Below are positions 31,480 to 40,375 of a stretch of DNA of 64,000 nt, in pieces. Source of the stretch: Burkholderiales bacterium (GTDB taxonomy: Bacteria > Pseudomonadota > Gammaproteobacteria > Burkholderiales > JAEUOS01). The DNA lies in assembly GCA_016790635.1 (NCBI GenBank), contig JAEUOR010000003.1, positions 25,528 through 89,527 of the forward strand. Reading direction: 5' to 3'. A program made the position numbers and the translations under genes. The stretch's first letter is position 1, and each line of letters opens with the position of its first letter. Under the pieces are notes generated by a model that made no database searches, was not told the origin of the DNA, and was given only the letters and a program-made list of their open reading frames with translations.

Positions 31480-32795
31480 AGATCCATTTTCGTGCATCAG
31501 TAGTTTCCCTGCTCGCTTTCGTCTGGTGCTCTTTCTCACAGGCGCAACCGGTTGCGAGCCCTACCGTCATCGAAAGAAAGTCGGCCATTCCAGCTGAATT
31601 CTTCGGGCTGGTCGTTCAACGCGCTCACATGACCACCAAATGGCCGAGCGTACCGTTCGGCGCCTGGCGAATCTGGGACTCATACCTAAAGTGGGCAGAC
31701 ATACAACCCGCGCCCGGCGTGTGGAACTTCGAAAGTTTTGATCGACAGGTATCTCTTGGCCTGCAGAATGAGAAGGAGTTGACCTACACACTCGGGCAGA
31801 CGGCGAGATGGGCCTCCGTAAGTGGGGACGAGAAGCATGCGTGGGGCATGGGTACCGGCGGCATGCCGAAAAGGATGGAGGATTGGAAGAGCTATGTCGA
31901 GGCTGTTGTCACGCGTTATAAGGGACGAATCAAAGTCTATGAAGTGTGGAATGAGCCGAAGTATTCGGATGCTCTTGGCAGATGCAGAGGCGCAATCTTC
32001 TTTTGCGGCAAGCCCGACGATCTCGTAAAGCTCGCAGCAGTAGCGCATGAAGTCATCAAGCGGGTCGACCCGGCTGCGCGCCTGGCGACCCCCGGATTTA
32101 CCGACAGCATTCGCGGAGCTGCGGCTTTAGACGCATACCTTAGTGCGGGCGGCGCGCGCTACACGGATATTGCTTCGTTTCATTTCTATGAACTGCATCC
32201 GGAAAAGGGCTGGGAGACAGCGCAGGAGATCAAGCGTGTGCTCGCCAAGAACGGCTTGGCAAACGTGCCAATCTGGAACACGGAGGTTGGTTATCTGGTT
32301 CAAACGCGCGCCGGAGAGGTGAAAGCTGAATGGGATGTTGGCCCATTTTCTAGGGTGTTTTCCCCGGCCGAGGCAGGTGCCCGCATGGCGCGCGTGCACA
32401 TTGTTGCCGCTTCCGCTGGTGTGGAGAGGGTTTTCTGGTATGCGTGGGATAGCAAGCACATGGGGATGATTGATCCTGCCGACCAGATCCCCAACCAGAT
32501 GACTGTCTCCTATCGCGTGGTACGGCGCTGGCTGGTGGGAGCGACCATTTCCTGCGGCGGGCGTCCAGTGATGGACACCTGGCAATGCGATGTCAGCAAT
32601 TCGGGCCGTACTGCCAAGTTGGTCTGGAAGTCGGAGATTGGCCAGACCTCCCTGCTACTGCCAGGAACCGGCCCAAGACTGGTAGAGGGCCTTGACGAGA
32701 GCCGCGCACAGGCGAAAGGCGGTGCGATCATTCCATGGGATGGTGCGCCAGTGCTCGTTGTCAGCGACGGCAAGCCTTGGTATTTCAGCCGATGA
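31476..32795 (+). CDS. secreted glycoside hydrolase, clan GH-A (PslG/GH39-like)
   Basis: The 439-residue product has a signal peptide (ASVVSLLAFVWCSFSQAQ). The (beta/alpha)8 hydrolase carries both retaining-enzyme glutamates: the acid/base Glu160 in VYEVWNEPKYS and the nucleophile Glu270 in IWNTEVGY. EFFGLVVQRAH and WDSYLKWADIQPAPGVWNF resemble GH39 enzymes such as PslG of the Pseudomonas psl operon. Such enzymes in EPS operons trim or edit the polymer in the periplasm. Substrate specificity cannot be read. An in-operon start overlaps the polymerase stop. Confidence 0.85.
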   Translation: MKIHFRASVVSLLAFVWCSFSQAQPVASPTVIERKSAIPAEFFGLVVQRAHMTTKWPSVPFGAWRIWDSYLKWADIQPAPGVWNFESFDRQVSLGLQNEKELTYTLGQTARWASVSGDEKHAWGMGTGGMPKRMEDWKSYVEAVVTRYKGRIKVYEVWNEPKYSDALGRCRGAIFFCGKPDDLVKLAAVAHEVIKRVDPAARLATPGFTDSIRGAAALDAYLSAGGARYTDIASFHFYELHPEKGWETAQEIKRVLAKNGLANVPIWNTEVGYLVQTRAGEVKAEWDVGPFSRVFSPAEAGARMARVHIVAASAGVERVFWYAWDSKHMGMIDPADQIPNQMTVSYRVVRRWLVGATISCGGRPVMDTWQCDVSNSGRTAKLVWKSEIGQTSLLLPGTGPRLVEGLDESRAQAKGGAIIPWDGAPVLVVSDGKPWYFSR

Positions 32796-32875
32796 CACCG
32801 GAGCAACTAGGGCGACGCGTGACCTGGGCGATCGGGCTTCGGCTCACCTGAAATTCGGATATTTCGATTCTTCGG

Positions 32876-33985
32876 ATGAAAACGGTTGCCTTTGTACTGG
32901 ACTACGTGATGCACTACCACCGGGATACGCTGGTGGAGCTGGATCGAAGATTGCGCGCTGCAGGTGGCCGGCTCGTATTGCTGACCGCGGATCATGCAGC
33001 CGGCAAGACTGGCCGCGTACCGCTTCGTGAGAAGGTATTGCGGGACGAGCACAAGTTTCGTTTGGTAGAGATCGTTGTCGGCAGCTACATGTTGCGCCAT
33101 CAGCGAGGGGTGGCAAGAATCCTTCGCGAGCTTCGCCCGGACGTCGTGATCACGACCAGTCATTCGGGAACATTTTCCGAGTGGCAAGTCATGCGAATGA
33201 AAAGGAAAGCCGGCTTCAAGATGGTCGCATGGCAATGTGGCTACGATTACAACCCGGGTCGGCTGAAGGACCTCGTGTTGAAGAAGTTCATCCCAGGATT
33301 CGATCACCACCTTGCCTATCACTCGAATGCAAGGGAATTTGCGGTCAAGTACGGTGCCTCGAGCTCACAAGTGACCGTGATGCACAACACGATAAACGAA
33401 GAGAAGATCGTGCGGACCGAAAGAGCGGTGGCCCGCCGTGTTTTTGAAGAGCGCGTTCCAAACGCCGCGGGCAAGACGGTGCTGCTGTATGTCGGAGCGG
33501 TTCTGGCGGAGAAGAGGCTTGAAAGGGTGATCGCGGCGCTGGACACGATTAAGCCCGCAAACGTCGTATTTGTTGTCATCGGGGACGGCCCGCATCTCGA
33601 GAGTCTACGCGAGATGTATTCGGACAGGCACGACATTGCGTTTCTCGGGCGAATCGTCGAGGGGGTAGGGCAGTTTTTTGATGCCGCAGACATTTTTGTT
33701 CTGCCTGGCACCGGCGGACTGGCTATCAACGAAGCGATGGCCCATGCGTTGCCGATCGTGTCCGGATATGCGGATGGCAGCGCGGACGACTTGGTCAAGG
33801 ACGGCGTAAACGGCTTTCGACTACGGACCGACGACCCCGAGGAGCTGGCAATGCGCATCCAGACTCTCTCAAGTGATGGGGCGATGCGAGATCGCTTTGG
33901 CGCGAAGTCGCTGGAGATGATTACGACGCACCTCTCGTTTCGCGAATTCATAGATCGCGTCGTCGGGGCGGTGGCTGCCCTTTAG
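32876..33985 (+). CDS. GT4-family glycosyltransferase
   Basis: The 369-residue enzyme has a GT-B fold. VLLYVGAVLAEKRLERVIAALD and FLGRIVEGVGQFFDAADIFVLPGTGGLAINEAMAHALPIV (read in parts) give the nucleotide-sugar site with the EX7E region. The N-terminal half opens with MKTVAFVLDYVMHYHRDTL, the Rossmann start of an acceptor domain. It lies 80 bp after the hydrolase, a longer gap than elsewhere in the block, and 12 bp before the next gene. Donor and linkage are unknown. Confidence 0.9.
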   Translation: MKTVAFVLDYVMHYHRDTLVELDRRLRAAGGRLVLLTADHAAGKTGRVPLREKVLRDEHKFRLVEIVVGSYMLRHQRGVARILRELRPDVVITTSHSGTFSEWQVMRMKRKAGFKMVAWQCGYDYNPGRLKDLVLKKFIPGFDHHLAYHSNAREFAVKYGASSSQVTVMHNTINEEKIVRTERAVARRVFEERVPNAAGKTVLLYVGAVLAEKRLERVIAALDTIKPANVVFVVIGDGPHLESLREMYSDRHDIAFLGRIVEGVGQFFDAADIFVLPGTGGLAINEAMAHALPIVSGYADGSADDLVKDGVNGFRLRTDDPEELAMRIQTLSSDGAMRDRFGAKSLEMITTHLSFREFIDRVVGAVAAL

Positions 33986-33997
33986 CAAGGTTCCGGT

Positions 33998-34801
33998 ATG
34001 AAGAATGGTGAACGAAGGGACATTGATCCCTCGGTGGCGTACATAAAGGGTCTGCCGATCAGTCTTGCGCCTCACGAAGTGGTGCTGGAGGAGATCGGAC
34101 GGGCGATTGCTGCTCGCGAGTCGGGGCGGTACATTTCGATCACCAACACGGAATCCATGTATCACGGGCTTCGCCGACCGGATCACGGTGACTTCATCCG
34201 GAATTCGGACTTTTCCCTCTGCGACGGTGTCGGCGTGATTGTGGCTGGATGGGCGTGGGGTGCGAAGATCGAGCGCTTTAACGGTCCGATTTTGCAGCTC
34301 GAATGCTCAAGCCGCGGGGTGGAACGAGGCTGGCGGCACTTTTTCTATGGTGGCAAGGAAGGCGTAGCTGATGCCATGGCGCAGCGCCTCAAAGCAGAGT
34401 ATCCCGGCTTGATCGTATGCGGTACGTATTGCCCGCCGTTTCGAGACCAGACTCCCGAAGAAGATGACGAGGTGGTTCGGCAGATCAACGCGAGCGAACC
34501 GGACATGGTCTGGGTCGGGCTGGGGCTGATCAAGCAGGAAAAGTGGATCGCGACGCATCTCGGGAAGGTCAAGGCGCCCTGGATGGTGGGTGTCGGCGCA
34601 GCTTTTGACTATCACGCCGGCGCTATCCCTTGGGCACCTCGTTTCATTCGCGCACTCGGCTTGGAGTGGCTCTTTCGGCTCATCATCCAGCCGAAGCTCC
34701 GAGCGCGAAGGTATTGGTGGTCACTCGTCTATGTAGTCGAGTGCGTGCTCCAAGGCTTGATGCAGTTTCGATTCCTGCGAGCAGCGAAGGCACGTGGCTG
34801 A
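33998..34801 (+). CDS. WecG/TagA/CpsF family glycosyltransferase (GT26)
   Basis: The 267-residue enzyme matches GT26: ITNTESMYHGLRRPDHGDFIRNSDFSLCDGVGVI with the conserved Asp near the acceptor site, then GGKEGVADAMAQRLKAEYPGLIVCG. SEPDMVWVGLGLIKQEKWIATHLG and GVGAAFDYHAGAIPWAPRFIRALGLEWLFRL complete it. Members transfer ManNAcA, ManNAc or glucose to lipid-linked sugars. A GDP-mannuronate-type sugar is predicted nearby, but donor matching is speculative. The C-terminal helix is basic and should sit on the membrane. Confidence 0.92.
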   Translation: MKNGERRDIDPSVAYIKGLPISLAPHEVVLEEIGRAIAARESGRYISITNTESMYHGLRRPDHGDFIRNSDFSLCDGVGVIVAGWAWGAKIERFNGPILQLECSSRGVERGWRHFFYGGKEGVADAMAQRLKAEYPGLIVCGTYCPPFRDQTPEEDDEVVRQINASEPDMVWVGLGLIKQEKWIATHLGKVKAPWMVGVGAAFDYHAGAIPWAPRFIRALGLEWLFRLIIQPKLRARRYWWSLVYVVECVLQGLMQFRFLRAAKARG

Positions 34802-34850
34802 GCCGGCTTCTGCATCGGCTGTCAATGGAGCGTAGGGGGGGCGTGACGAC

Positions 34851-35561
34851 TTGGCAATCTATGACTCTTACACCGGACGGGATCGCGTCGGGCTCGGCAT
34901 TCGCCTTAAGCGGCGAATTGCCGCCCAAGTCTATGGTCGTGCGGAGCGGCACCTAGAAGGTGGCATCAGGCAGGTGTTCGAGGTTGGTCCCGGTGACGGC
35001 TATATTGCCGAAATCGCAAGGGTGCGGGGTGCGGGCTATCGCGCGCTCGAGCGAAACTCGCGCATCGGCGAATCCATGCGCAGCCGAGGCTTCGACGTTG
35101 AATGTGTGAGCGTCCCACCGGTGCCGAGAATGAAGGAGGCGTCGGATGCCTGCTTCCTGCTTCATGTTATTGAGCACATGGGCTCGGTCGGCGACGCAGC
35201 CTCACTTGTTCAGGGTTTGCGGGAAAATCTGCGGGCAGGAGGGGTTCTGGTGGTGGCCACCCCTGACTACGCAAGCTGGGGCTACAGGTTTTTTGATTGC
35301 GACTACACCCACTCATTCCCTTTTACTCGGCGCCGTCTCGGGCAATTGCTTCAGGATCACGAATTCGAGGTCGTCGAGGAAACCTTCTATTCGGGTGCGG
35401 TCTTTGGAACACTTGCTCAAGTCCTCGGCGGAATCTGCCGAATCGCCTATCCCCAATGGGTCGATCAATTGATCGGGAAGGCGATTCCGCGTGACATCTT
35501 GAATCGCGGCCTGCTGACGTTCCTGCCGTGCCTCGTGACGATCGCGGTCAGGAAAGCATGA
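34851..35561 (+). CDS. class I SAM-dependent methyltransferase
   Basis: The 236-residue product has the SAM-binding motif I FEVGPGDGYIAEIA and a motif II-IV region DACFLLHVIEHMGS typical of UbiE/Methyltransf_23 proteins, then AGGVLVVATPDYASWGY. It probably methylates a sugar or a lipid-linked intermediate of this polymer. A stop codon lies in the same frame at 34833, so the only available start in this frame is TTG at 34851; there is no clear ribosome binding site. Low GC use matches the neighbouring block genes. Confidence 0.82.
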   Translation: MAIYDSYTGRDRVGLGIRLKRRIAAQVYGRAERHLEGGIRQVFEVGPGDGYIAEIARVRGAGYRALERNSRIGESMRSRGFDVECVSVPPVPRMKEASDACFLLHVIEHMGSVGDAASLVQGLRENLRAGGVLVVATPDYASWGYRFFDCDYTHSFPFTRRRLGQLLQDHEFEVVEETFYSGAVFGTLAQVLGGICRIAYPQWVDQLIGKAIPRDILNRGLLTFLPCLVTIAVRKA

Positions 35562-35604
35562 TCCGAATAGATGAAATCGACTGGGTAGAGGATTTGAGAC
35601 GGAT

Positions 35605-36756
35605 GTGTCGCATGACGGGCATGGGCTCGTCTCTGCCGACAAACTCGGAGCGGAAAGCATCTTGATTCGACTCGCCGTTGTAGGTCTGGGAAAGATGGGC
35701 CTCTCCCATCACGCCATGATCAATGCGCATCCACGCGTGAAGGTGGAGACGGTTTGTGATGCCACGGGGTACGTGTTGGACGTGCTCAGCAAGTACACAG
35801 GCATCCGCACCTTCACTGACTTCGACACGATGCTGGGCGAGGTCGAGCTCGACGCGATGATCGTGGCCACGCCCTCCAGTATGCATGCGCGCATGGTCAA
35901 GGCTGCGCTGGAGCGCGGCATCCACGTGTTCTGCGAAAAGCCGTTCTGCCTGAGCTCGCGCGATGGCGAAGAGCTCGTCGCGTTGGCGCGCCAGAAGAAC
36001 CTCGTGAACCAGGTCGGTTACCACAATCGCTTCGTCGGTGCCTTCCAGGAGGTGAAGCGTCTTCTCGACGCCGGCGCCATCGGCGAAGTCACCCACGTGC
36101 TGGCAGAGGCCTACGGTCCGGTCGTGCTCAAGCCCAAGGGCTCGACCTGGCGCAGCCAGCGCTCCGAAGGCGGCGGCTGCCTGTACGACTACGCGGCGCA
36201 TCCGCTCAACCTGGTGAACTGGTATTTCGGCATGCCCGAGGGGGTGGGCGGTGCGGTGCTCAACAAGGTGTTCTCGCGCGACACCGACGATGAGGTCTTC
36301 GCGACGCTGCATTACCAGGGTGGACGCAGTGCGCAGTTGTCGGTCAACTGGAGCGACGAGTCGTATCGCAAGATGACCACCAAGATCACCATCTGGGGCA
36401 AGGAGGGGCGCATCTACGCGGACCGCCAGGAGTGCCAGGCCTACCTGCGCGAGGGGGCGAGCCCGCCGGGCGGATACAAGACTGGTTGGAACGTACGCTA
36501 CACCACCGACCTCACCGAGCCGGTCTGGTTCTACGTGCGTGGCGAGGAATATTCCGCCCAGCTCGACTACTTCGTCCGCTGCATCGAGGAGAAAGGCGCT
36601 CCGGCGAACGTCAACTCGTTCGCCTCGGCGCTCGAGACCGACCGCGTGATCGAGCTGATCCTCGCCGATTCAGCCGCGGGGCCGGCACATCGCGCCGGCG
36701 ACGCCGCTCCGGCAGCGAAGGCAAGGCGCGGTTTCTTTTCCTTCCTGCGCGGCTGA
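35605..36756 (+). CDS. Gfo/Idh/MocA family oxidoreductase
   Basis: The 383-residue product has a Rossmann dinucleotide motif (LAVVGLGKMGLSHH), the family EKP motif (HVFCEKPFCL) and the sugar-side GGGCLYDYAAHPLNLVNWYFG. It should oxidise or reduce a sugar or sugar nucleotide with NAD(P), and such enzymes often make 3-keto or 2-amino sugars in polysaccharide loci. Translation could start at GTG 35605 or at TTG 35662, nearer the Rossmann fold. The tail ends AKARRGFFSFLRG, a basic amphipathic peptide. GC use returns to the high level of the chromosome from here on. Confidence 0.87.
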   Translation: MSHDGHGLVSADKLGAESILIRLAVVGLGKMGLSHHAMINAHPRVKVETVCDATGYVLDVLSKYTGIRTFTDFDTMLGEVELDAMIVATPSSMHARMVKAALERGIHVFCEKPFCLSSRDGEELVALARQKNLVNQVGYHNRFVGAFQEVKRLLDAGAIGEVTHVLAEAYGPVVLKPKGSTWRSQRSEGGGCLYDYAAHPLNLVNWYFGMPEGVGGAVLNKVFSRDTDDEVFATLHYQGGRSAQLSVNWSDESYRKMTTKITIWGKEGRIYADRQECQAYLREGASPPGGYKTGWNVRYTTDLTEPVWFYVRGEEYSAQLDYFVRCIEEKGAPANVNSFASALETDRVIELILADSAAGPAHRAGDAAPAAKARRGFFSFLRG

Positions 36757-36788
36757 CGCGCGGGCGCACCCCATACCCAGGCCAGCCC

Positions 36789-37649
36789 ATGGATCGACTG
36801 CTTTTCGGCGACAACCAGTTCTTCGGCGTCAACCACATGTCGGAGGAGAAGGCGCGCGCGCAGCTGATGCGCTTCCAGGACATCGGTGCCGTCATCGAAG
36901 TCCTCGACCACGCCCTCGACGAGGGCGTGAAGACCTTCATGTGCACCACGCACGATCGCATTGCTGCGGTGTGCGACCACATGCGCGCCGATCCGGTGCG
37001 CTACAAGGACTTCACCTTCTACCCCGGCATGCCTTATGCGCACAAGTACGCCAACGCCGTCACCGAAGACGGCATGCTCGGCGCGCTCAAACGCTTCCTC
37101 CCTGACGAAGGCCTGATGAACGCGATGGTGCGGGGCGGCATGTCGCTGGCGAAGAAGGATATCGAGGGCATCACCACCCTGCTCATCGATGCCGAAATGA
37201 AGATGTTCGCCGGCCTCGCGACGCCGGTGATCTTCCTGCAGAACGTGGTGGTCGACCTGCTGCTGGGGCTGAAGTTCAGCGAGGCTTTCCGCATCTTCGC
37301 CGACCATGTCAAGAAGCGCTACAACGCAGAGCCGGGATTCTTCACGATGAACCTGCCGATGCTGCTGCCGGTGCTCAAGGACGTGGGAGTCGAGAACCCG
37401 GTGGTGTGCTCCAACATCAACAAGATCGGCTTTCGCATGTGCGGCGGCATCGAGGCCTACGGCGAGGCCTTGCGCACGCACCAGTGCCGCGCGATCGCGA
37501 TGTCGGTCTACGCTTCGGGGGCAATCCCTCCGGCCGAAGCGATCGAGTGGGTGTGCGGGCAGCCCAACATCGAGGCCATCGTGTTCGGTGCGTCGAGCCG
37601 CGCCAACATCCGCGCGACGCGGGAGCTTGTGCACAAATACTGGAAGTAG
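36789..37649 (+). CDS. conserved-looking protein of unknown function, partner of the Gfo/Idh oxidoreductase
   Basis: The 286-residue soluble product starts MDRLLFGDNQFFGVNHMSE. It shows alternating strand-helix segments with VKTFMCTTHDRIAAVC, GFFTMNLPMLLPVLKDVGVENPVVCSNINKIGF and ends IEAIVFGASSRANIRATRELVHKYW. The end resembles aldo/keto reductases (VvGASS near the cofactor), and the pattern fits a TIM barrel. No Asp-Tyr-Lys-His tetrad is obvious, so this is a loose guess. It follows the oxidoreductase by 32 bp and is probably co-transcribed. I do not recognise the family. Confidence 0.65.
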   Translation: MDRLLFGDNQFFGVNHMSEEKARAQLMRFQDIGAVIEVLDHALDEGVKTFMCTTHDRIAAVCDHMRADPVRYKDFTFYPGMPYAHKYANAVTEDGMLGALKRFLPDEGLMNAMVRGGMSLAKKDIEGITTLLIDAEMKMFAGLATPVIFLQNVVVDLLLGLKFSEAFRIFADHVKKRYNAEPGFFTMNLPMLLPVLKDVGVENPVVCSNINKIGFRMCGGIEAYGEALRTHQCRAIAMSVYASGAIPPAEAIEWVCGQPNIEAIVFGASSRANIRATRELVHKYWK

Positions 37650-37869
37650 TCGCCAGGCAGCCGCGACTTGCTCCTACGAGCCATCGCTAGGGCATCGCCG
37701 CCGCGTTATGCTGGAGCCATTGTCCTGCTCGATACTTGCGATGTCTCTTCGGAATCATTGCCATTTGGCAATCGCTGCCAGAATGGATGTCGCGCCGCGC
37801 TACTGCATGTCGCCAAACACGCTTCGCCAGCTGCACCGCGAATCGGACTTCTGACTGCCACGCCGAACT

Positions 37870-38871
37870 TCAGGCGGGCGCAAGCTCCCGCAACATGTCG
37901 GGAAAGACGGCGGTCGATGCCTTGGTCTTTCGAAGAAAATCTTCCAGGCAATCCAGCGCGAACGGCGTGACCGCCTTGGGATGGCCGATGACGACGAAGG
38001 TCGAATCCTTCCTGCGCGCGTGTTCACGATAGGCGCGCTCGAGCAGCACGGCCTTGTAGCCGTCGATGGTGACCGAAGACGGGGAGCGGTCAAGCAGTCG
38101 CCTGAGCTTGCCCAGGCCGGACACGTGGACCGTGTCGCCGTCTCCGTAGGGGGCATGCGAGCTGGGCCCCAGCCGCTTGGAAACGGCCGAACTGATCTTG
38201 ACCGATTGCGGCGCCACTATGCTGGAAATCGGCACCTCGAAGAACGCGCCCGCCGGGTCAGGACGAAGCGGGTCGGCGGAAAATCGCCAACTGGCCTCAT
38301 GCGGTGACGCGCGGAAGTCGTACCCGAGGAGCGGGTCGTCCAGGTAGGCACCTGGCATGACCGAACTGTCGATGCGCACCCCGTTCTCGGCAAGCACGGT
38401 CGCGAGTGGTTCGAAGGGCTGCATGGCCCAGCCACCGGCGCGGTAGGCGCATATGCGGTCGTATTGGGCGGCATCGGCCAGCGCGACACGGTAGTTGCGC
38501 AGGATCGCGGCGATGTCGGCGGCGGAGAACTGATGCAATCGATAGCGGCGCGTATCCATGGCCCAGCGCTGGCCGTCCCAATGCGAATCCTCCCAGTGGG
38601 GATGGATATGCAGCTGGACGTCGTGGCCCGCGCTGACCAGTTCGTGAAGCTGCTGGCGCACCCGGTCGAATTGCCTGCCCACCTCGGCACTGGTTGGCGC
38701 CTGCTGCTCCAGCCGGTACAGGAAGCCGGCGTCGACGAAGAAGACGAATCGCGCGCCGGTACGAGCGGCAACGCGCGCCAGCGCCTCCGTCGGTTCAACG
38801 AGGCAGCGCTCGATGGTCCCCGATTGCGGTCCGAAATAGAGCTCGTAGTCCAGCGTGATCAGGGTGCGCAT
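37870..38871 (-). CDS. NodB-like polysaccharide deacetylase-family protein
   Basis: The 333-residue product resembles carbohydrate esterase 4 domains. The N-terminal LITLDYELYFG carries the motif Asp, SAGHDVQLHIHPHWEDS contains two metal-binding His, and AYRAGGWAMQPFEPLATVLAENGVRIDSSVMPG is a later NodB-type block. No signal peptide is visible, so it may act in the cytosol. It should remove N- or O-acetyl groups from a sugar. It is on the minus strand, opposite to the rest of the island, 220 bp after the unknown gene; that 220-bp space holds nothing recognised. Confidence 0.75.
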   Translation of the reverse strand: MRTLITLDYELYFGPQSGTIERCLVEPTEALARVAARTGARFVFFVDAGFLYRLEQQAPTSAEVGRQFDRVRQQLHELVSAGHDVQLHIHPHWEDSHWDGQRWAMDTRRYRLHQFSAADIAAILRNYRVALADAAQYDRICAYRAGGWAMQPFEPLATVLAENGVRIDSSVMPGAYLDDPLLGYDFRASPHEASWRFSADPLRPDPAGAFFEVPISSIVAPQSVKISSAVSKRLGPSSHAPYGDGDTVHVSGLGKLRRLLDRSPSSVTIDGYKAVLLERAYREHARRKDSTFVVIGHPKAVTPFALDCLEDFLRKTKASTAVFPDMLRELAPA

Positions 38872-39058
38872 TCGTGAAGGGCGCTGGAATCGATGCGATG
38901 GCCTGCCGGGACGCGTTTCGCGATGTCCGGGGAGGCGTTGTGGTCGTGTGGTCAGCAGAACAGGATGATAAGGGACGTGCTTGCGCGCTCTTTGATGGGC
39001 AGATCGTCAACTATTGTGAAATCTCGGGGCGGGGCGGCGTGCACAATCGGTTTCTCCT

Positions 39059-39865
39059 TCAGCGCGTGCACACGGGGATGACCTCGGGATGGCGAATGCC
39101 GGGCATCGGGCGGCGCAGGGGCATCTGGGGAGTCGGCCATCGTGTCCGGTCCTCGTAAACCCACGGCTGGCTGGATTCCGGATAGTCCTGCGAAGGGTGG
39201 AGTTCTATCGCGGAAAAGTGACTCCGATAGCGATCGTAATAATCAACGCCAGGTGCCCGGACATGTCCACCCGATTCGTTCAGGTTCGGCTCCGGATATT
39301 CGATGGTGCTGCTGGCGACGATCGTCACCGGGAGCAAGGCGATGCCGCCGGGCTTCAACACGCGGCGCAGTTCGCGCAGCGCGCGCGCATCGTCGCTCAC
39401 GTATTGCAGGATGTACGACGCAATCACGATATCGAAGGCGGCGTCGGCGAACGGCAGCGCGAGCAGGTCCGAGCGCACATCGACGCGGCGCATGATCAGG
39501 TCGGAACCAACATAGGTCTTTGCCGAGGCGCGCAGTCGGCTTTCGAGGAACGGCTCCGGGGAAAAATGCAGGACCGCCTCCGTTCCGAGATTCCGGTTGG
39601 CAAGAATGTCCTCGAGGACCATCCACATCAAGCGGTGGCGCTCGAGGGCGCCACATGACGGACATTCCGCATGTGGTCGGCGCCCATAGATTGCGTGGAT
39701 CGCCACGAACGGGCCCGTGTAGCCACACACTGGACACTCAAAGGTTGGCTCACCACGATGAAACTGCCGGTGCATCCATAACCCGGGACGGGTCTTGCGG
39801 ATTCTACGAGCGAATTTGTTCCAGATGCGGGAAGCTAGTCGATCGCGGAAAGTCTGGCCAGGCAT
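39059..39865 (-). CDS. zinc-ribbon-containing SAM-dependent methyltransferase
   Basis: The 268-residue product begins with a basic helix and a two-Cys-pair zinc ribbon (FECPVCGYTG and AECPSCGALERHR, about residues 43-75). The methyltransferase domain then shows VLHFSPEPFLESRLRA, VDVRSDLLALPFADAAFDIVIASYILQYV and ELRRVLKPGGIALLPV. The first glycine-rich motif is replaced by VLHFSPEP, as in a subset of Methyltransf_11 proteins. It lies 187 bp upstream of the deacetylase gene on the same strand. The substrate may be a sugar of this locus, which is only inferred from position. Confidence 0.78.
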   Translation of the reverse strand: MPGQTFRDRLASRIWNKFARRIRKTRPGLWMHRQFHRGEPTFECPVCGYTGPFVAIHAIYGRRPHAECPSCGALERHRLMWMVLEDILANRNLGTEAVLHFSPEPFLESRLRASAKTYVGSDLIMRRVDVRSDLLALPFADAAFDIVIASYILQYVSDDARALRELRRVLKPGGIALLPVTIVASSTIEYPEPNLNESGGHVRAPGVDYYDRYRSHFSAIELHPSQDYPESSQPWVYEDRTRWPTPQMPLRRPMPGIRHPEVIPVCTR

Positions 39866-40375
39866 TCAGGGGGCGCGCTCATATGGTGAGATCCGCAATC
39901 GAGGAGAGCGAACGCTCGTTCACTCTCGTAGGTAGGTGTATCACTTGTTTTGGAGGCAGGTTTACGGAAGGTGACTACGTTGTTCTTTCGGCGCGGTCGC
40001 TTCGTGGTGTGGCCTGCTGGACTTTTCTGTAGCCAGTTTTGGAGTGAGTCTGGGTTAATTATGATCTGCTTCGGCGAGCCGGTCTAGCACGAACGGCAGC
40101 GCGCCGAGTTAGGAATTGCCGAGCTTGCAGAAGTCTTGGCAAATGTCACACCCGACTGCGCCGACATCGTGATGAAGCACTGCGATGCTATAGTCTGCGA
40201 GAGCAAGAGCGCAGACTTGCGCGTGGAAAGCCGCTTCGCCGGCGGGCCCTGCGCGGGTCAGTTCGGCGGCAGGGCGGTGTTTAGGCAGGCCGCCGTCAAG
40301 CGCACCTGATTGTCCCGGTCTTCACGCGCGTCCGACCCCCTTTGCGGCAGTCGGTCACCCTCTGGATTCGCCGTC
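39866..40375. other. 510-bp divergent intergenic region with a possible decayed gene
   Basis: No intact gene. Between 40061 and 40309 a frame of 83 codons runs from ATG to TGA with a single in-frame TAG at 40085, and reads partly like protein (AELGIAELAEVLANVTPDC), so it may be a remnant. An 8-bp inverted repeat, AGTCTGCG/CGCAGACT with 10-nt loop, lies at 40192-40217. An extended -10 TGC-TATAGT (40189-40194) overlaps it and could serve the algD-like gene. Confidence 0.35.
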
